DNA of 23,373 nt from Flavobacterium sp. (GCA_030151565.1 JASLDM010000075.1:1-23373), one strand, 5' to 3'; positions 13,326 through 21,936 are shown, counted from the first letter of the stretch. Made by a program: numbers and translations. Notes: generated from the letters alone by a model not told the origin.

Positions 13326-15233
13326 TTATTGTTTACCAGCTATGATTCCTGGTAACACTTCAGGATTAATTAAAGTAGAAATGTCACCAAAGTTTTCATT
13401 TTCTCCTTGTGCGATTGAACGTAAAATTCTTCTCAATATTTTTCCTGATCTTGTTTTAGGTAAACTTTCTACAAATTGAATTTTGCCTAATTTAGCAATT
13501 GGTCCAATATGACTAGAAATATATTGATTGATTTCTTTCTTAAGATTTTCACGATCTCGGTACTCCCCTTCTACTTTTAGTGTAATATAACCGTATAAGT
13601 CGTTTCCTTTAATGTCGTGTTTATAGCCTACAACCGCACTTTCTGCTACCGCTGGGTGTTCATTTATAGCATCTTCTACTGGCGCAGTTCCTAAATTGTG
13701 TCCTGATACAATCACAACATCATCGGCACGTCCTGTAATTCTATAATACCCAACTTCATCGCGTAGTGCTCCATCTCCAGTAAAGTACTTTCCTGGGAAT
13801 TGTGAAAAATAGGTTTCTTTATATCGCTCGTGATTTCCCCAAATCGTTCGAGCCATAGAAGGCCAAGGGAATTTGATACACAGGCTACCATCAACTTGAT
13901 TATCTTCAATTTCATTGCGCTTTTCGTCCATTAATACAGCTTGAATTCCAGGCAATGGCAAAGTAGCATAAGTTGGTTTAGTAGGCGTAATAAAAGGCAA
14001 CGGAGATATAAGGATACTCCCTGTTTCTGTTTGCCACCATGTATCTACAATCGGACATTTTTTCTTACCAACATGATCGTTGTACCAGTGCCAAGCTTCC
14101 TCATTAATTGGCTCTCCAACAGATCCTATTACTCGTAAACTAGAAAGATCGTGTGAATTTACATATTTATAATCTTCAGTCATTAAAGAGCGAATCGCAG
14201 TTGGAGCTGTGTAAAATTGAGTAACCTTAAATTTATCAACGATATCCCAAAAACGACTTGGATTTGGATACGAAGGTACTCCTTCAAAAATAACGGTTGT
14301 TGCACCATTTAATAACGGGCCGTATAAAATATAAGAATGTCCCGTGATCCAACCAATATCTGCGGTACACCAAAACACATCTGAATCTTGGTGGTCAAAT
14401 ATGTTTTTAAAAGAATAAGCTGTTTGAACCATGTATCCAGCGGTAGTATGAACCATTCCTTTTGGTTGTCCTGTTGATCCCGATGTATACAAGATAAATA
14501 AAGGATCTTCTGCATCCATTACTTGGGCTACGTGATTTGGTATGGCTGCGTCTAGTAAAGGTTCTAACCAAAAATCTCGCCCTGCTTTCATCAAAACTTC
14601 TGAATTCGTTCTTTTAACAACCAGAACTTTTTCTACAGATGGACAAGTTTCTAGTGCTTCATCTACAATAGTTTTAACATCCAATGTTTTTGTGCCTCTG
14701 AAGCTACCATCGGAAGTAATTACTAACGAGCACGAAGCATCATTGACACGTTTAGAAATTGCAGATGATGAAAATCCTGCAAAAATCACACTATGAATTG
14801 CGCCAATTCTTGCACAAGCAAGCATACTAATAGCAAGTTCTGGAATCATTGGTAAATAAATACACACTCGATCTCCTTTTTTTACTCCTTGGTCTTTTAA
14901 CACGTTTGCCATTTTACAAACGCGATTATATAGTTCGTTATAGCTGATTTCTTGTGCTTCCTCCTCCGGATTATTTGGCTCAAAAATAATCGCTGTTTTA
15001 TCTCCTCTTTTAGCTAAGTGTCGATCGATACAGTTTTTTACAATATTTAATTTACCATTCAAAAACCATTTGAAATTGGCTTCCTCCATATCAAATTCAA
15101 AAACTTTATCCCACGCTTGATACCAAACAAAGTTTTCTTCTGCAATCTTACTCCAGAACTTACGTGGTTCACGAACAGATTTTTTATAGTGTTTAAAATA
15201 TTGTTCTAAATTTTCTATTTTATAATAACTCAT
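13326..15233 (-). CDS. acs: Acetyl-CoA synthetase (AMP-forming)
   Basis: Acs converts acetate, ATP and CoA to acetyl-CoA through acetyl-AMP. The 635 residues fit the family. The P-loop YTSGSTGQPKGMVHT starts at Tyr249. DTWWQTETG includes Trp400, which aligns with the Trp414 of Salmonella Acs that restricts the pocket to acetate. The hinge/A8 segment is GRADDVVIVSGHNLGT, and the C-terminal PKTRSGKILRR contains Lys598, the catalytic lysine that lysine acetyltransferases modify in Acs enzymes. Oddly, the Arg after Gly-His in the A8 loop (Arg526 in Salmonella, an ATP contact) is Asn513 here. It lies downstream of the FabK/nitronate-type gene, whose terminator separates them. I see no TAnnTTTG upstream, so its promoter is undefined. 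Confidence 0.95.
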   Translation of the reverse strand: MSYYKIENLEQYFKHYKKSVREPRKFWSKIAEENFVWYQAWDKVFEFDMEEANFKWFLNGKLNIVKNCIDRHLAKRGDKTAIIFEPNNPEEEAQEISYNELYNRVCKMANVLKDQGVKKGDRVCIYLPMIPELAISMLACARIGAIHSVIFAGFSSSAISKRVNDASCSLVITSDGSFRGTKTLDVKTIVDEALETCPSVEKVLVVKRTNSEVLMKAGRDFWLEPLLDAAIPNHVAQVMDAEDPLFILYTSGSTGQPKGMVHTTAGYMVQTAYSFKNIFDHQDSDVFWCTADIGWITGHSYILYGPLLNGATTVIFEGVPSYPNPSRFWDIVDKFKVTQFYTAPTAIRSLMTEDYKYVNSHDLSSLRVIGSVGEPINEEAWHWYNDHVGKKKCPIVDTWWQTETGSILISPLPFITPTKPTYATLPLPGIQAVLMDEKRNEIEDNQVDGSLCIKFPWPSMARTIWGNHERYKETYFSQFPGKYFTGDGALRDEVGYYRITGRADDVVIVSGHNLGTAPVEDAINEHPAVAESAVVGYKHDIKGNDLYGYITLKVEGEYRDRENLKKEINQYISSHIGPIAKLGKIQFVESLPKTRSGKILRRILRSIAQGENENFGDISTLINPEVLPGIIAGKQ

Positions 15234-15308
15234 TTCAGAATGATTTTGTTTTTTAATTAACTGAGTTTAAATTTAAAGATTTATTCTCTTTTAATTAAAG
15301 TTTTTAAT

Positions 15309-15336
15309 AAAAAAAACTAACGAAATTCGTTAGTTT
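15309..15336 (-). terminator. Terminator overlapping the FabK/nitronate-type gene stop
   Basis: AAACTAACGAA (15314-15324) and TTCGTTAGTTT (15326-15336) are perfect 11-bp arms around a single base; in RNA the loop would be about 5 nt. A T run follows on the minus strand (15316 down to 15309). The first stem bases lie in the stop codon at 15335-15337, so a terminating ribosome could interfere with folding. Confidence 0.85.
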
Positions 15337-16276
15337 ATAAATTGATAGCCTGCTTTTTTGCTGCCTCAAATTCTTTTATAATTTGATCAATAATATCAGA
15401 TACAGGTTCAATCTTATCGATTAACCCAACTATTTGTCCTATTTCTAGTTCTCCTTCTATCAAATCTCCTTCAAACATCCCTTTTTTAGCGCGAGCACGT
15501 CCTAAGTATGTTTTTAATTCTTCTACTGTAGCACAAGAATTGTAAAGTTCTTGCAATCCTTGATAAAATTCGTTTTTAATCAAGCGAACAGGCGCTAATT
15601 CTTTTAAAGATACCATAGTATCCCCTTCTCCAGTGTTTAGCAATAGATCTTTAAAGTTTTGATGTGCAGAACTTTCTACTGAAGCTGCAAAACGGGTCCC
15701 CATTTGCACTCCATCAGCTCCTAAAATCATACTTGCTAACATTCCCTTTCCTGTAGCAATACCTCCTGCTGCAATTAATGGAATGCAAAGTTGTTCGCGT
15801 ACCATTGGAATCAATGTAAGCGTTGTTGTTTCTTCTCTTCCATTATGTCCTCCTGCTTCAAATCCTTCAGCAACAACTGCATCTACACCTGCTTCTTGCG
15901 CTTTTAATGCAAATTTTGTTGAACTAACTACGTGCACAACCGTAATGCCGTGTTCCTTTAAAAACGATGTCCAAGTTTTCGGATTCCCTGCAGAAGTAAA
16001 AACAATTTTGACACCTTCTTCTACAATGATGTTCATTATCTCTTCTACATTAGGGTAAAGCATCGGAACATTAATTCCAAAAGGTTTGTCAGTCGCTTTT
16101 TTACATTTCTGTATATGTTCTCGTAATACATCAGGATACATAGATCCAGCACCGATTAATCCTAGTCCACCAGCGTTACTTACGGCACTTGCCAATTTAT
16201 AACCACTATTCCAGATCATTCCACCTTGAATAATTGGATATTGAATACCAAAAAGGGTCGTTATTTTATTTGTCAT
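15335..16276 (-). CDS. FMN-dependent 2-nitropropane dioxygenase-type protein (nitronate monooxygenase / FabK-like)
   Basis: This 313-residue TIM-barrel flavoprotein belongs to the family that includes nitronate monooxygenases and the FabK enoyl-ACP reductase. N-terminal motifs are FGIQYPIIQGGM and SNAGGLGLIGAG. The active-site region VVAEGFEAGGHNG (near 133-145) is followed by the FMN-phosphate segments PLIAAGGIATGKG and GADGVQMGTRFAASVES. The EAGGH motif with its His is shared by both enzyme types, so sequence alone does not decide between nitronate oxidation and fatty-acid enoyl reduction. Its start is 4 nt after the mnmA stop, indicating co-transcription and coupling with mnmA, and it ends in its own terminator. 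Confidence 0.88.
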   Translation of the reverse strand: MTNKITTLFGIQYPIIQGGMIWNSGYKLASAVSNAGGLGLIGAGSMYPDVLREHIQKCKKATDKPFGINVPMLYPNVEEIMNIIVEEGVKIVFTSAGNPKTWTSFLKEHGITVVHVVSSTKFALKAQEAGVDAVVAEGFEAGGHNGREETTTLTLIPMVREQLCIPLIAAGGIATGKGMLASMILGADGVQMGTRFAASVESSAHQNFKDLLLNTGEGDTMVSLKELAPVRLIKNEFYQGLQELYNSCATVEELKTYLGRARAKKGMFEGDLIEGELEIGQIVGLIDKIEPVSDIIDQIIKEFEAAKKQAINL

Positions 16277-16280
16277 TGCG

Positions 16281-17492
16281 TTAGATTTTTGAAATTACTC
16301 CTGATCCGATCAGTTCCTCACCTAAATGCCAAGATACAAATTGACCTTCTGTGATTGCCGATTGAGGCTCATCAAAACGTACATACATTCCTTCTTCGAA
16401 TTGATGAAGCGTAGCTTGTTGCAAGGGTTGGCGGTATCGAATTCGAGCTAATATAGACATAGTTTGCCCAACTTCCAAAGCTAAATCGGGACGAATCCAA
16501 TGTACTTCCGAATTTTTAACATACAATGCTTTGTGGAATAATCCAGGATGATTGTGTCCTTGTCCTGTATAGATGGCATTTTCCGTAACATCAGTACCTA
16601 TGATAAACAAGGGTTCAGCTGTTCCTCCTACATTCAAACCTTTGCGTTGGCCTGTTGTAAAATAGTGAGCGCCTTGGTGCTTGCCTACTACTTTTCCCAT
16701 TTCTGGTGTGTATTGGAATGACTTTGCTTCTGCCTTTATTTCCTCTTCTAATGAAGTATAGATGGGTGCGTCTGAATCGTTGAAAATAGGATTTGTTTTT
16801 TCGATTTCATAAATCAATCCATCCTTTGGTTTGAGCTGTTGTTGTAAAAATTCAGGTAAACGAACTTTTCCAATAAAGCACAATCCTTGCGAGTCTTTTT
16901 TGTCTGCCGTAATTAAATTCATTTCAGCAGCAATTTCACGTACCTCAGATTTTAGGAGCTCTCCAATAGGAAATAATGATTTTGTCAATTGCTCTTGCGA
17001 TAATTGACATAAAAAATACGATTGATCTTTATTTGGATCTACGCCAGCCAATAACTGATATGCAGTGGTTTCTCTACCATCTTGATCAGTAACGGTTGTT
17101 TCTCCCTTTCTACAATAATGTCCTGTCGCTACATAGTCAGCTCCTAAGCTAAGAGCAATCTTCATAAAGACATCAAATTTTATTTCTCTATTGCACAATA
17201 CGTCTGGATTTGGCGTACGTCCATTTTTATATTCATTGAACATATAGTCAACGATACGTTCTTTATATTGTTCACTTAAATCTACGGTCTGAAAAGGAAT
17301 TCCTAGTTTTTCAGCAACCATTAAAGCATCGTTGCTGTCTTCTAGCCAAGGGCATTCGTTAGAAATCGTAACAGTATCGTCGTGCCAATTCTTCATGAAA
17401 AGCCCAATAACTTCATATCCTTGTTTTTGTAAAAGATAGGCAGCTACGCTTGAGTCTACCCCTCCAGAAAGTCCTACTACTACTCTTTTCAT
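16281..17492 (-). CDS. mnmA: tRNA-specific 2-thiouridylase MnmA
   Basis: MnmA thiolates U34 of tRNAs for Lys, Glu and Gln, adenylating the base and receiving sulfur through a relay. The 403-residue protein has the PP-loop GLSGGVDSS (8-16) and MKNWHD. The two catalytic cysteines are Cys100 in NPDVLCNREIKF and Cys205 in DSQGLCFIG. PNKDQSYFLCQL and the C-terminal beta-barrel region (HYFTTGQRKGLNVGG) complete the family picture. A -7 element 28 nt upstream and the yidC terminator before it show an independent transcript, which continues into the FabK/nitronate-type gene 4 nt downstream. Confidence 0.97.
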   Translation of the reverse strand: MKRVVVGLSGGVDSSVAAYLLQKQGYEVIGLFMKNWHDDTVTISNECPWLEDSNDALMVAEKLGIPFQTVDLSEQYKERIVDYMFNEYKNGRTPNPDVLCNREIKFDVFMKIALSLGADYVATGHYCRKGETTVTDQDGRETTAYQLLAGVDPNKDQSYFLCQLSQEQLTKSLFPIGELLKSEVREIAAEMNLITADKKDSQGLCFIGKVRLPEFLQQQLKPKDGLIYEIEKTNPIFNDSDAPIYTSLEEEIKAEAKSFQYTPEMGKVVGKHQGAHYFTTGQRKGLNVGGTAEPLFIIGTDVTENAIYTGQGHNHPGLFHKALYVKNSEVHWIRPDLALEVGQTMSILARIRYRQPLQQATLHQFEEGMYVRFDEPQSAITEGQFVSWHLGEELIGSGVISKI

Positions 17493-17519
17493 CTTAAATA
17501 CTTAGAATAAATTAAGCTA

Positions 17520-17527
17520 CAAAAGTA
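17520..17527 (-). promoter_or_regulatory. -7 element of mnmA
   Basis: The minus strand reads TACTTTTG (TAnnTTTG), predicting a leader of about 22 nt before the mnmA ATG. No clear -33 TTG. Confidence 0.5.
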
Positions 17528-17573
17528 CAAATTTATACTGTGAGTTTCTTTGTTTTTAAAAAGGTTTAAGAAT

Positions 17574-17599
17574 AAAAAAAGCATCCCGAAGGATGCTTT
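17574..17599 (-). terminator. Terminator of yidC
   Basis: AAAGCATCC (17578-17586), tetraloop CGAA and GGATGCTTT (17591-17599) form a 9-bp stem followed on the minus strand by a seven-T run. It begins 5 nt past the yidC stop. Confidence 0.92.
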
Positions 17600-17604
17600 A
17601 GTGT

Positions 17605-19515
17605 TTATTTTTTTTGATTGTTTTTCAAGCGTTGTTGCTCTTGTGCTTGTTCCATCATCTCTTGCATTTTGCGTTGAAACTTGCTCTTAGGCTTTTGCTT
17701 TGTTTTGTTTACTTCGATTTGCTCTTTAATTCTACCTTCTTTAACAATGTGGTTTTTGATTACATACATAATCCCAATTGTAATAGAGTTAGAGATAAAG
17801 TAATACAAACTCAATCCAGATGCGTAGTTATTAAAGAAAACCAACATCATAATTGGAGATATGTAAATCATGATCTTCATCATTTTCCCCATATCTGGCA
17901 TACCTTCTTGTTGTGGTGCAGCCATTTGTTGATCTCCAGTTGTCATTCTCATATAGAAGAAAATTGCAATTGAAGCTAATAATGGGAATAAACTCACGTG
18001 GTTTCCATAAAAAGGAATTGTAAACGGAAGTTGAATTACTGCATCATATGATGAAAGGTCATCTGCCCATAAGAAACTCTTTTGACGCAATTCAAATGCT
18101 GATGGGAAGAATTGGAATAAAGAGTAAAAGATTGGAATCTGAAGCAATGCTGGTATACAGCCTGCCATTGGATTAACTCCGGCTTTAGAGTACAACTTCA
18201 TTGTTTCTTGTTGCTTCTTCATTGGATCATCTTTGAATTTCTCATTCAATTCATTCACCTCTGGACGTATTACTTTCATTTTTGCTTGTGATAAGTAAGA
18301 CTTATACGTAATTGGCGACATTGCCAAACGAACCAAAATAGTAAATACAATAATCGCAATTCCGTGTGGAATAAATGAACTTAAGAATGAGTACGCAGGG
18401 ATGAATAAAAATCTATTGATCCATCCAAAAATCCCCCAACCTAACGGTACAATTTTATCTAGGTTCTTTTTATATGATTTTAAAATCTTATAATCAGATG
18501 GACCGTAGTATAAATTCATCGCGTAATTTAACTCTCCATTTTTGTATTCTAATGGAAGTACAGCTGCAAATTGTTTTGTAAAAATTGTATCTGTAGCTTC
18601 ATCTTTTACTAAGTTTTCCGAACTAAGGGCAACCGTAGTAAATGGTGTTTCCGTCAATAAAATAGAGGTAAAAAAGTGTTGCTTAAAAGCAATATAGCTA
18701 ACATCTTTTACTGTTTTATCATCTAGTTTACTTGTTGGGCTTAAATCGTTGTCTTTACCATTCTCGTATTCATAAGCCAAACGTGTGTAACGATTTTCAT
18801 AGGCAATGCTTTTTTCATTTCTGAATGTTTTCATTTCCCAATCCAATTGTGGGTTTTTAGACAAATCCACAATCTTGTTTAAACCTTGTGAACGGATTGA
18901 GAAATCCATCATATATTCATTAGGTTTTAACACATAACGGTATTCTAAAAATTGACTTTCTGATGCTTTCAAACGCATTGAAAGAACTTGGTTTTCTCCT
19001 TCTTTAGTTAGTTCAGGTTCAAAGTAAAGATCTTTCGTGTTGAATACACGGTTGTCATTAGTGTGTAATTCTAGGTTGAATTTTGCGTTGTTGTCTTTGA
19101 TCAACTCAACAATCTCACCGCTGTTTTTACTGAATCTCTTAAAGTCATTTACTTGTAGATTTTCAATAGCTCCTCCTTTGTTAGTAACTGTCAATGAGAT
19201 AACCTCATTTTTAACAACTGTCGATCCACCTTGAGCACTTGCTAAAGAACCACTATAAGCAAAAGAACCCAATGATTCTTTTAATTTAGAGGCTTTTATA
19301 GTTCCTAAAGAGTCATTTTCTTCTTGGTGTTCTACAATAGCTTTTTCTATCGTATCAGCTTTAACAGCATCGATTTGTTCTTTTTCTGCTTTTTGATTGT
19401 CTTTTACAATCGATTCTTGTTCTTTATTGATGTTGTTTAACATCATCCAGATCAGTAATCCTGCAATAATCAAGAACCCAATAATACTGTTGCGATCTAA
19501 TTTTTTTTCTTCCAT
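17605..19515 (-). CDS. yidC: Membrane protein insertase YidC
   Basis: YidC inserts and folds inner-membrane proteins, alone or with SecYEG. This 636-residue protein has a first membrane helix (about 11-29), a charged linker, and a large periplasmic beta domain (about 90-350). The conserved five-helix core begins at HGIAIIVFTILVR (384-396) and includes Arg396, which matches the groove arginine of other YidC proteins. SYLSQAKMKVIRPEV forms the cytoplasmic coiled-coil hairpin, followed by GCIPALLQIPIFYSLF, a helix near 510-525 and the last pair in about 545-592. The tail (about 597-636) is strongly basic and Gln/Lys-rich, as in ribosome-binding C-terminal extensions. It lies 63 nt after pyrG without an intervening promoter or terminator that I can see, so it is probably in one operon with it. 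Confidence 0.97.
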   Translation of the reverse strand: MEEKKLDRNSIIGFLIIAGLLIWMMLNNINKEQESIVKDNQKAEKEQIDAVKADTIEKAIVEHQEENDSLGTIKASKLKESLGSFAYSGSLASAQGGSTVVKNEVISLTVTNKGGAIENLQVNDFKRFSKNSGEIVELIKDNNAKFNLELHTNDNRVFNTKDLYFEPELTKEGENQVLSMRLKASESQFLEYRYVLKPNEYMMDFSIRSQGLNKIVDLSKNPQLDWEMKTFRNEKSIAYENRYTRLAYEYENGKDNDLSPTSKLDDKTVKDVSYIAFKQHFFTSILLTETPFTTVALSSENLVKDEATDTIFTKQFAAVLPLEYKNGELNYAMNLYYGPSDYKILKSYKKNLDKIVPLGWGIFGWINRFLFIPAYSFLSSFIPHGIAIIVFTILVRLAMSPITYKSYLSQAKMKVIRPEVNELNEKFKDDPMKKQQETMKLYSKAGVNPMAGCIPALLQIPIFYSLFQFFPSAFELRQKSFLWADDLSSYDAVIQLPFTIPFYGNHVSLFPLLASIAIFFYMRMTTGDQQMAAPQQEGMPDMGKMMKIMIYISPIMMLVFFNNYASGLSLYYFISNSITIGIMYVIKNHIVKEGRIKEQIEVNKTKQKPKSKFQRKMQEMMEQAQEQQRLKNNQKK

Positions 19516-19578
19516 TACTTAATTGGTAATTTTTTCAATTATTTGAAAATTCATATACAATCAAAGGCAATGATTGCT

Positions 19579-21198
19579 CTATTTGTTTTTAGCCTTATTT
19601 TCCATTGCTGCTTTTACAAAGCTTACAAAAAGCGGGTGTGGTTCAGCCACGGTACTTTTGTATTCAGGATGGAATTGAACCCCTATAAAGAAAGGATGGT
19701 CTTCTAATTCAACAATCTCTACCAATCCTGTTTCTGGATTTTTTCCTGAAGCTACTAAACCTGCTTTTTCGAAATCTGAAAGATATTGATTGTTAAATTC
19801 ATAGCGGTGACGGTGACGTTCGTTGATCAAATTTGTATGATAAACGTCATACGCTTTTGTAGCTGATTTTACTTCACAATCCCATCCACCTAGGCGCATT
19901 GTTCCTCCTTTGTAAGTCAAATTGCGTTGCTCTTCCATAAAGGTAATTACGGGGTACTGAGTACTTTCATTTACCTCTGTGGTATTTGCATTTTCAAAAT
20001 GCAAGACGTTTCTAGCATATTCAATTACAGCCATTTGCATTCCCAAACAAATACCAAAGAAAGGGATTTTGTTTTCACGTGCAAACTTCACAGTTTCAAT
20101 TTTTCCTTCAATACCTCTAGATCCAAAACCTGGAGCAACTAAGATACCATCTAAGTTTTCCAATTTTGAAGCTACGTTTTTAGCATTGATATTATCAGAT
20201 TGAATGCTTATAATATTTACTTTAATTGCATTTTCTGCACCCCCGTGAGTCAAGGCCTCTAAGATGGATTTGTAAGAATCTTGCAATTCAACATATTTAC
20301 CCACTAAACCGATGTTTACAACGTGTTTAGGGTTTTTTAAGCGATGTAAAAAGTCATTCCATTTCCCTAGATCTGGAGACATTTTTTCTGGTAAATCTAG
20401 TTTCTTAAGTGCTACTTTATCCAATCCTTCCTGAAGCATTAGATTAGGAACATCATAGATCGTTGAAGCATCAATAGATTGAATTACTGCTTCTGGTTTT
20501 ACATTGCAAAAAGCAGCTAATTTCTGTCTAATTTCTGTAGATAATTCGTGCTCTGTTCTACAAACTAAAATGTCAGCTTTGATACCGCTTTCCATCAATG
20601 TTTTTACAGAGTGTTGCGTAGGTTTTGTTTTTAATTCACCTGCAGCTGCTAAATACGGTACTAAAGTTAAGTGAATTACAATTGCATTGTTTTCACCCAA
20701 TTCCCATAGCAATTGGCGTACAGATTCAATATATGGTAACGATTCAATATCTCCTACCGTACCACCTATTTCAGTAATTACAATGTCATAATCTCCAGAT
20801 TTACCCAACAATTGCATACGTTCCTTAATCTCATTTGTGATATGAGGAACTACTTGAACTGTTTTTCCTAAAAACTCTCCACGACGTTCTTTTTCAATTA
20901 CAGAAAGGTAAACTCTTCCAGTTGTTACGTTGTTGGCTTGAGAAGTAGGTACGTTTAAAAAACGCTCGTAATGACCTAAGTCTAAATCTGTTTCAGCTCC
21001 ATCGTTGGTTACGAAACATTCACCGTGCTCGTATGGATTTAATGTTCCTGGATCAACATTAATATAGGGATCGAATTTTTGAATAGTAGCAGAATATCCT
21101 CTTGCTTGTAATAACTTTGCTAAGGAAGCGGCTATGATTCCTTTTCCTAAAGATGATGTAACGCCACCAGTTACAAAAATATATTTCGTCTGTTTCAT
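19579..21198 (-). CDS. pyrG: CTP synthase
   Basis: PyrG aminates UTP to CTP using glutamine-derived ammonia and ATP. The 539 residues have the full two-domain layout. The synthetase part starts with KYIFVTGGVTSSLGKGIIAAS (P-loop), then FDPYINVDPGTLNPYEHGECFV and EIGGTVGDIES. The class I glutaminase part has the nucleophile Cys384 in GICLGMQ and the His-Glu pair in VQFHPEY near the C terminus. It lies at the head of a pyrG-yidC transcript with its own -7 element, which is embedded in an inverted repeat. A 105-nt gap separates it from the upstream DUF3820 gene. Confidence 0.98.
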   Translation of the reverse strand: MKQTKYIFVTGGVTSSLGKGIIAASLAKLLQARGYSATIQKFDPYINVDPGTLNPYEHGECFVTNDGAETDLDLGHYERFLNVPTSQANNVTTGRVYLSVIEKERRGEFLGKTVQVVPHITNEIKERMQLLGKSGDYDIVITEIGGTVGDIESLPYIESVRQLLWELGENNAIVIHLTLVPYLAAAGELKTKPTQHSVKTLMESGIKADILVCRTEHELSTEIRQKLAAFCNVKPEAVIQSIDASTIYDVPNLMLQEGLDKVALKKLDLPEKMSPDLGKWNDFLHRLKNPKHVVNIGLVGKYVELQDSYKSILEALTHGGAENAIKVNIISIQSDNINAKNVASKLENLDGILVAPGFGSRGIEGKIETVKFARENKIPFFGICLGMQMAVIEYARNVLHFENANTTEVNESTQYPVITFMEEQRNLTYKGGTMRLGGWDCEVKSATKAYDVYHTNLINERHRHRYEFNNQYLSDFEKAGLVASGKNPETGLVEIVELEDHPFFIGVQFHPEYKSTVAEPHPLFVSFVKAAMENKAKNK

Positions 21199-21226
21199 TA
21201 TACTGAGTTGTTGTTGTTAAAAATAA

Positions 21227-21292
21227 AACTTGGCAAAAATACGAATTTTAGGTTTATAGTTCTAATTAAATTACCCAAAACTAAGCCAAGTT
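21227..21292. repeat. 8-bp inverted repeat spanning the pyrG promoter
   Basis: AACTTGGC (21227-21234) and GCCAAGTT (21285-21292) are exact reverse complements 50 nt apart. The proximal arm overlaps the last base of the pyrG -7 element and the likely transcription start. It may be paired operator half-sites or chance. Confidence 0.4.
21234..21241 (-). promoter_or_regulatory. -7 element of pyrG
   Basis: The minus strand reads TATTTTTG (TAnnTTTG), 35 nt upstream of the pyrG ATG, giving a leader of about 30 nt that contains a (AAC)n-like stretch. No well-spaced TTG is present. Confidence 0.5.
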
Positions 21293-21303
21293 ACAATCGT
21301 GTA

Positions 21304-21528
21304 TTATTTAAAGTTCTGTCGGATGTTTCTTATTAACGACTCTAATCCATTTAATTTAATCTCATAGATCAATTGTAATTGCGCTCCTAATTTACCTTTC
21401 GGGAATCCTTTGTTGTGATACCAAACGATATAATGTTCTGGTAAATCAACAAGAAAACGCCCTTCGTATTTACCGAAGGGCATTTTAGTATGTGCTAATT
21501 CAATTAGATATTTTTGATCTTGAATCAT
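21304..21528 (-). CDS. DUF3820 family small protein
   Basis: The motifs MPFGKYEGRFLVDLPEHY (residues 16-33) and WYHNKGFPKGKLGAQL (residues 36-51) in this 74-residue cytosolic protein identify the DUF3820 family, as I recall it. Family members are small, conserved in Bacteroidota and gammaproteobacteria, and of unknown function. The alternating Gly-Lys and aromatic residues hint at nucleic-acid or nucleotide binding, which is speculation. It starts 6 nt after the OsmC-like stop, so it is co-transcribed and likely translationally coupled with it. Confidence 0.88.
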   Translation of the reverse strand: MIQDQKYLIELAHTKMPFGKYEGRFLVDLPEHYIVWYHNKGFPKGKLGAQLQLIYEIKLNGLESLIRNIRQNFK

Positions 21529-21534
21529 AAAGTT

Positions 21535-21936
21535 TTACTTCCAATTAAATGTAGTTACTTTTTCTATATCAGTACTTAAGCTTTTGTATACAGGGCAAGT
21601 TAATGCTGCTCGCTCTAGTATGATTCTGTCTTTTGCATTTGACACACCACGCAAATCAAAATGAATGGTGATCTTAGAAATCATACGTGGATTGGCGCGC
21701 ATTTCTTTATAAACTTCTGCGGTAGATCCTGATAAATCAAGTTCCATTTCAGCTGCTTTAATTCCCATTATGGTAAACATACAAGAAGCTGTTGCATTTG
21801 TAACCATATCCGTTGGTGAAAAAGCTTCTCCTTTTCCGTGGTTGTCTACGGGTGCATCTGTCAAAATCTTTTCGCCAGATTGTAAATGAACAGATTCTGT
21901 TCTTAATTCGCCTAAATACGTTACTTTAGAAAGCAT
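21535..21936 (-). CDS. OsmC/Ohr-family protein
   Basis: This 133-residue cytosolic protein has the OsmC fold. The two conserved cysteines of the family's thiol peroxidases are present: Cys52 in NATASCMFTIMG and Cys114 in ERAALTCPVYKSL. The substrate-loop segment FSPTDMVTNA and the helix MGIKAAEMELDL support the YhfA/OsmC branch more than Ohr. It probably reduces organic peroxides, but partners and substrate are not deducible. Its ATG overlaps the stop of the LysM/periplasmic-binding gene by one base (TAATG), and the DUF3820 gene follows after 6 nt, giving a tightly coupled trio. Confidence 0.92.
   Translation of the reverse strand: MLSKVTYLGELRTESVHLQSGEKILTDAPVDNHGKGEAFSPTDMVTNATASCMFTIMGIKAAEMELDLSGSTAEVYKEMRANPRMISKITIHFDLRGVSNAKDRIILERAALTCPVYKSLSTDIEKVTTFNWK

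Noticed and set aside
17614..17973. 119-codon plus-strand frame opposite the 3' end of yidC
   Set aside because: yidC is unambiguous in this region. The antisense product is Leu/His/Cys-rich and has no promoter or start context, so it is a shadow frame.
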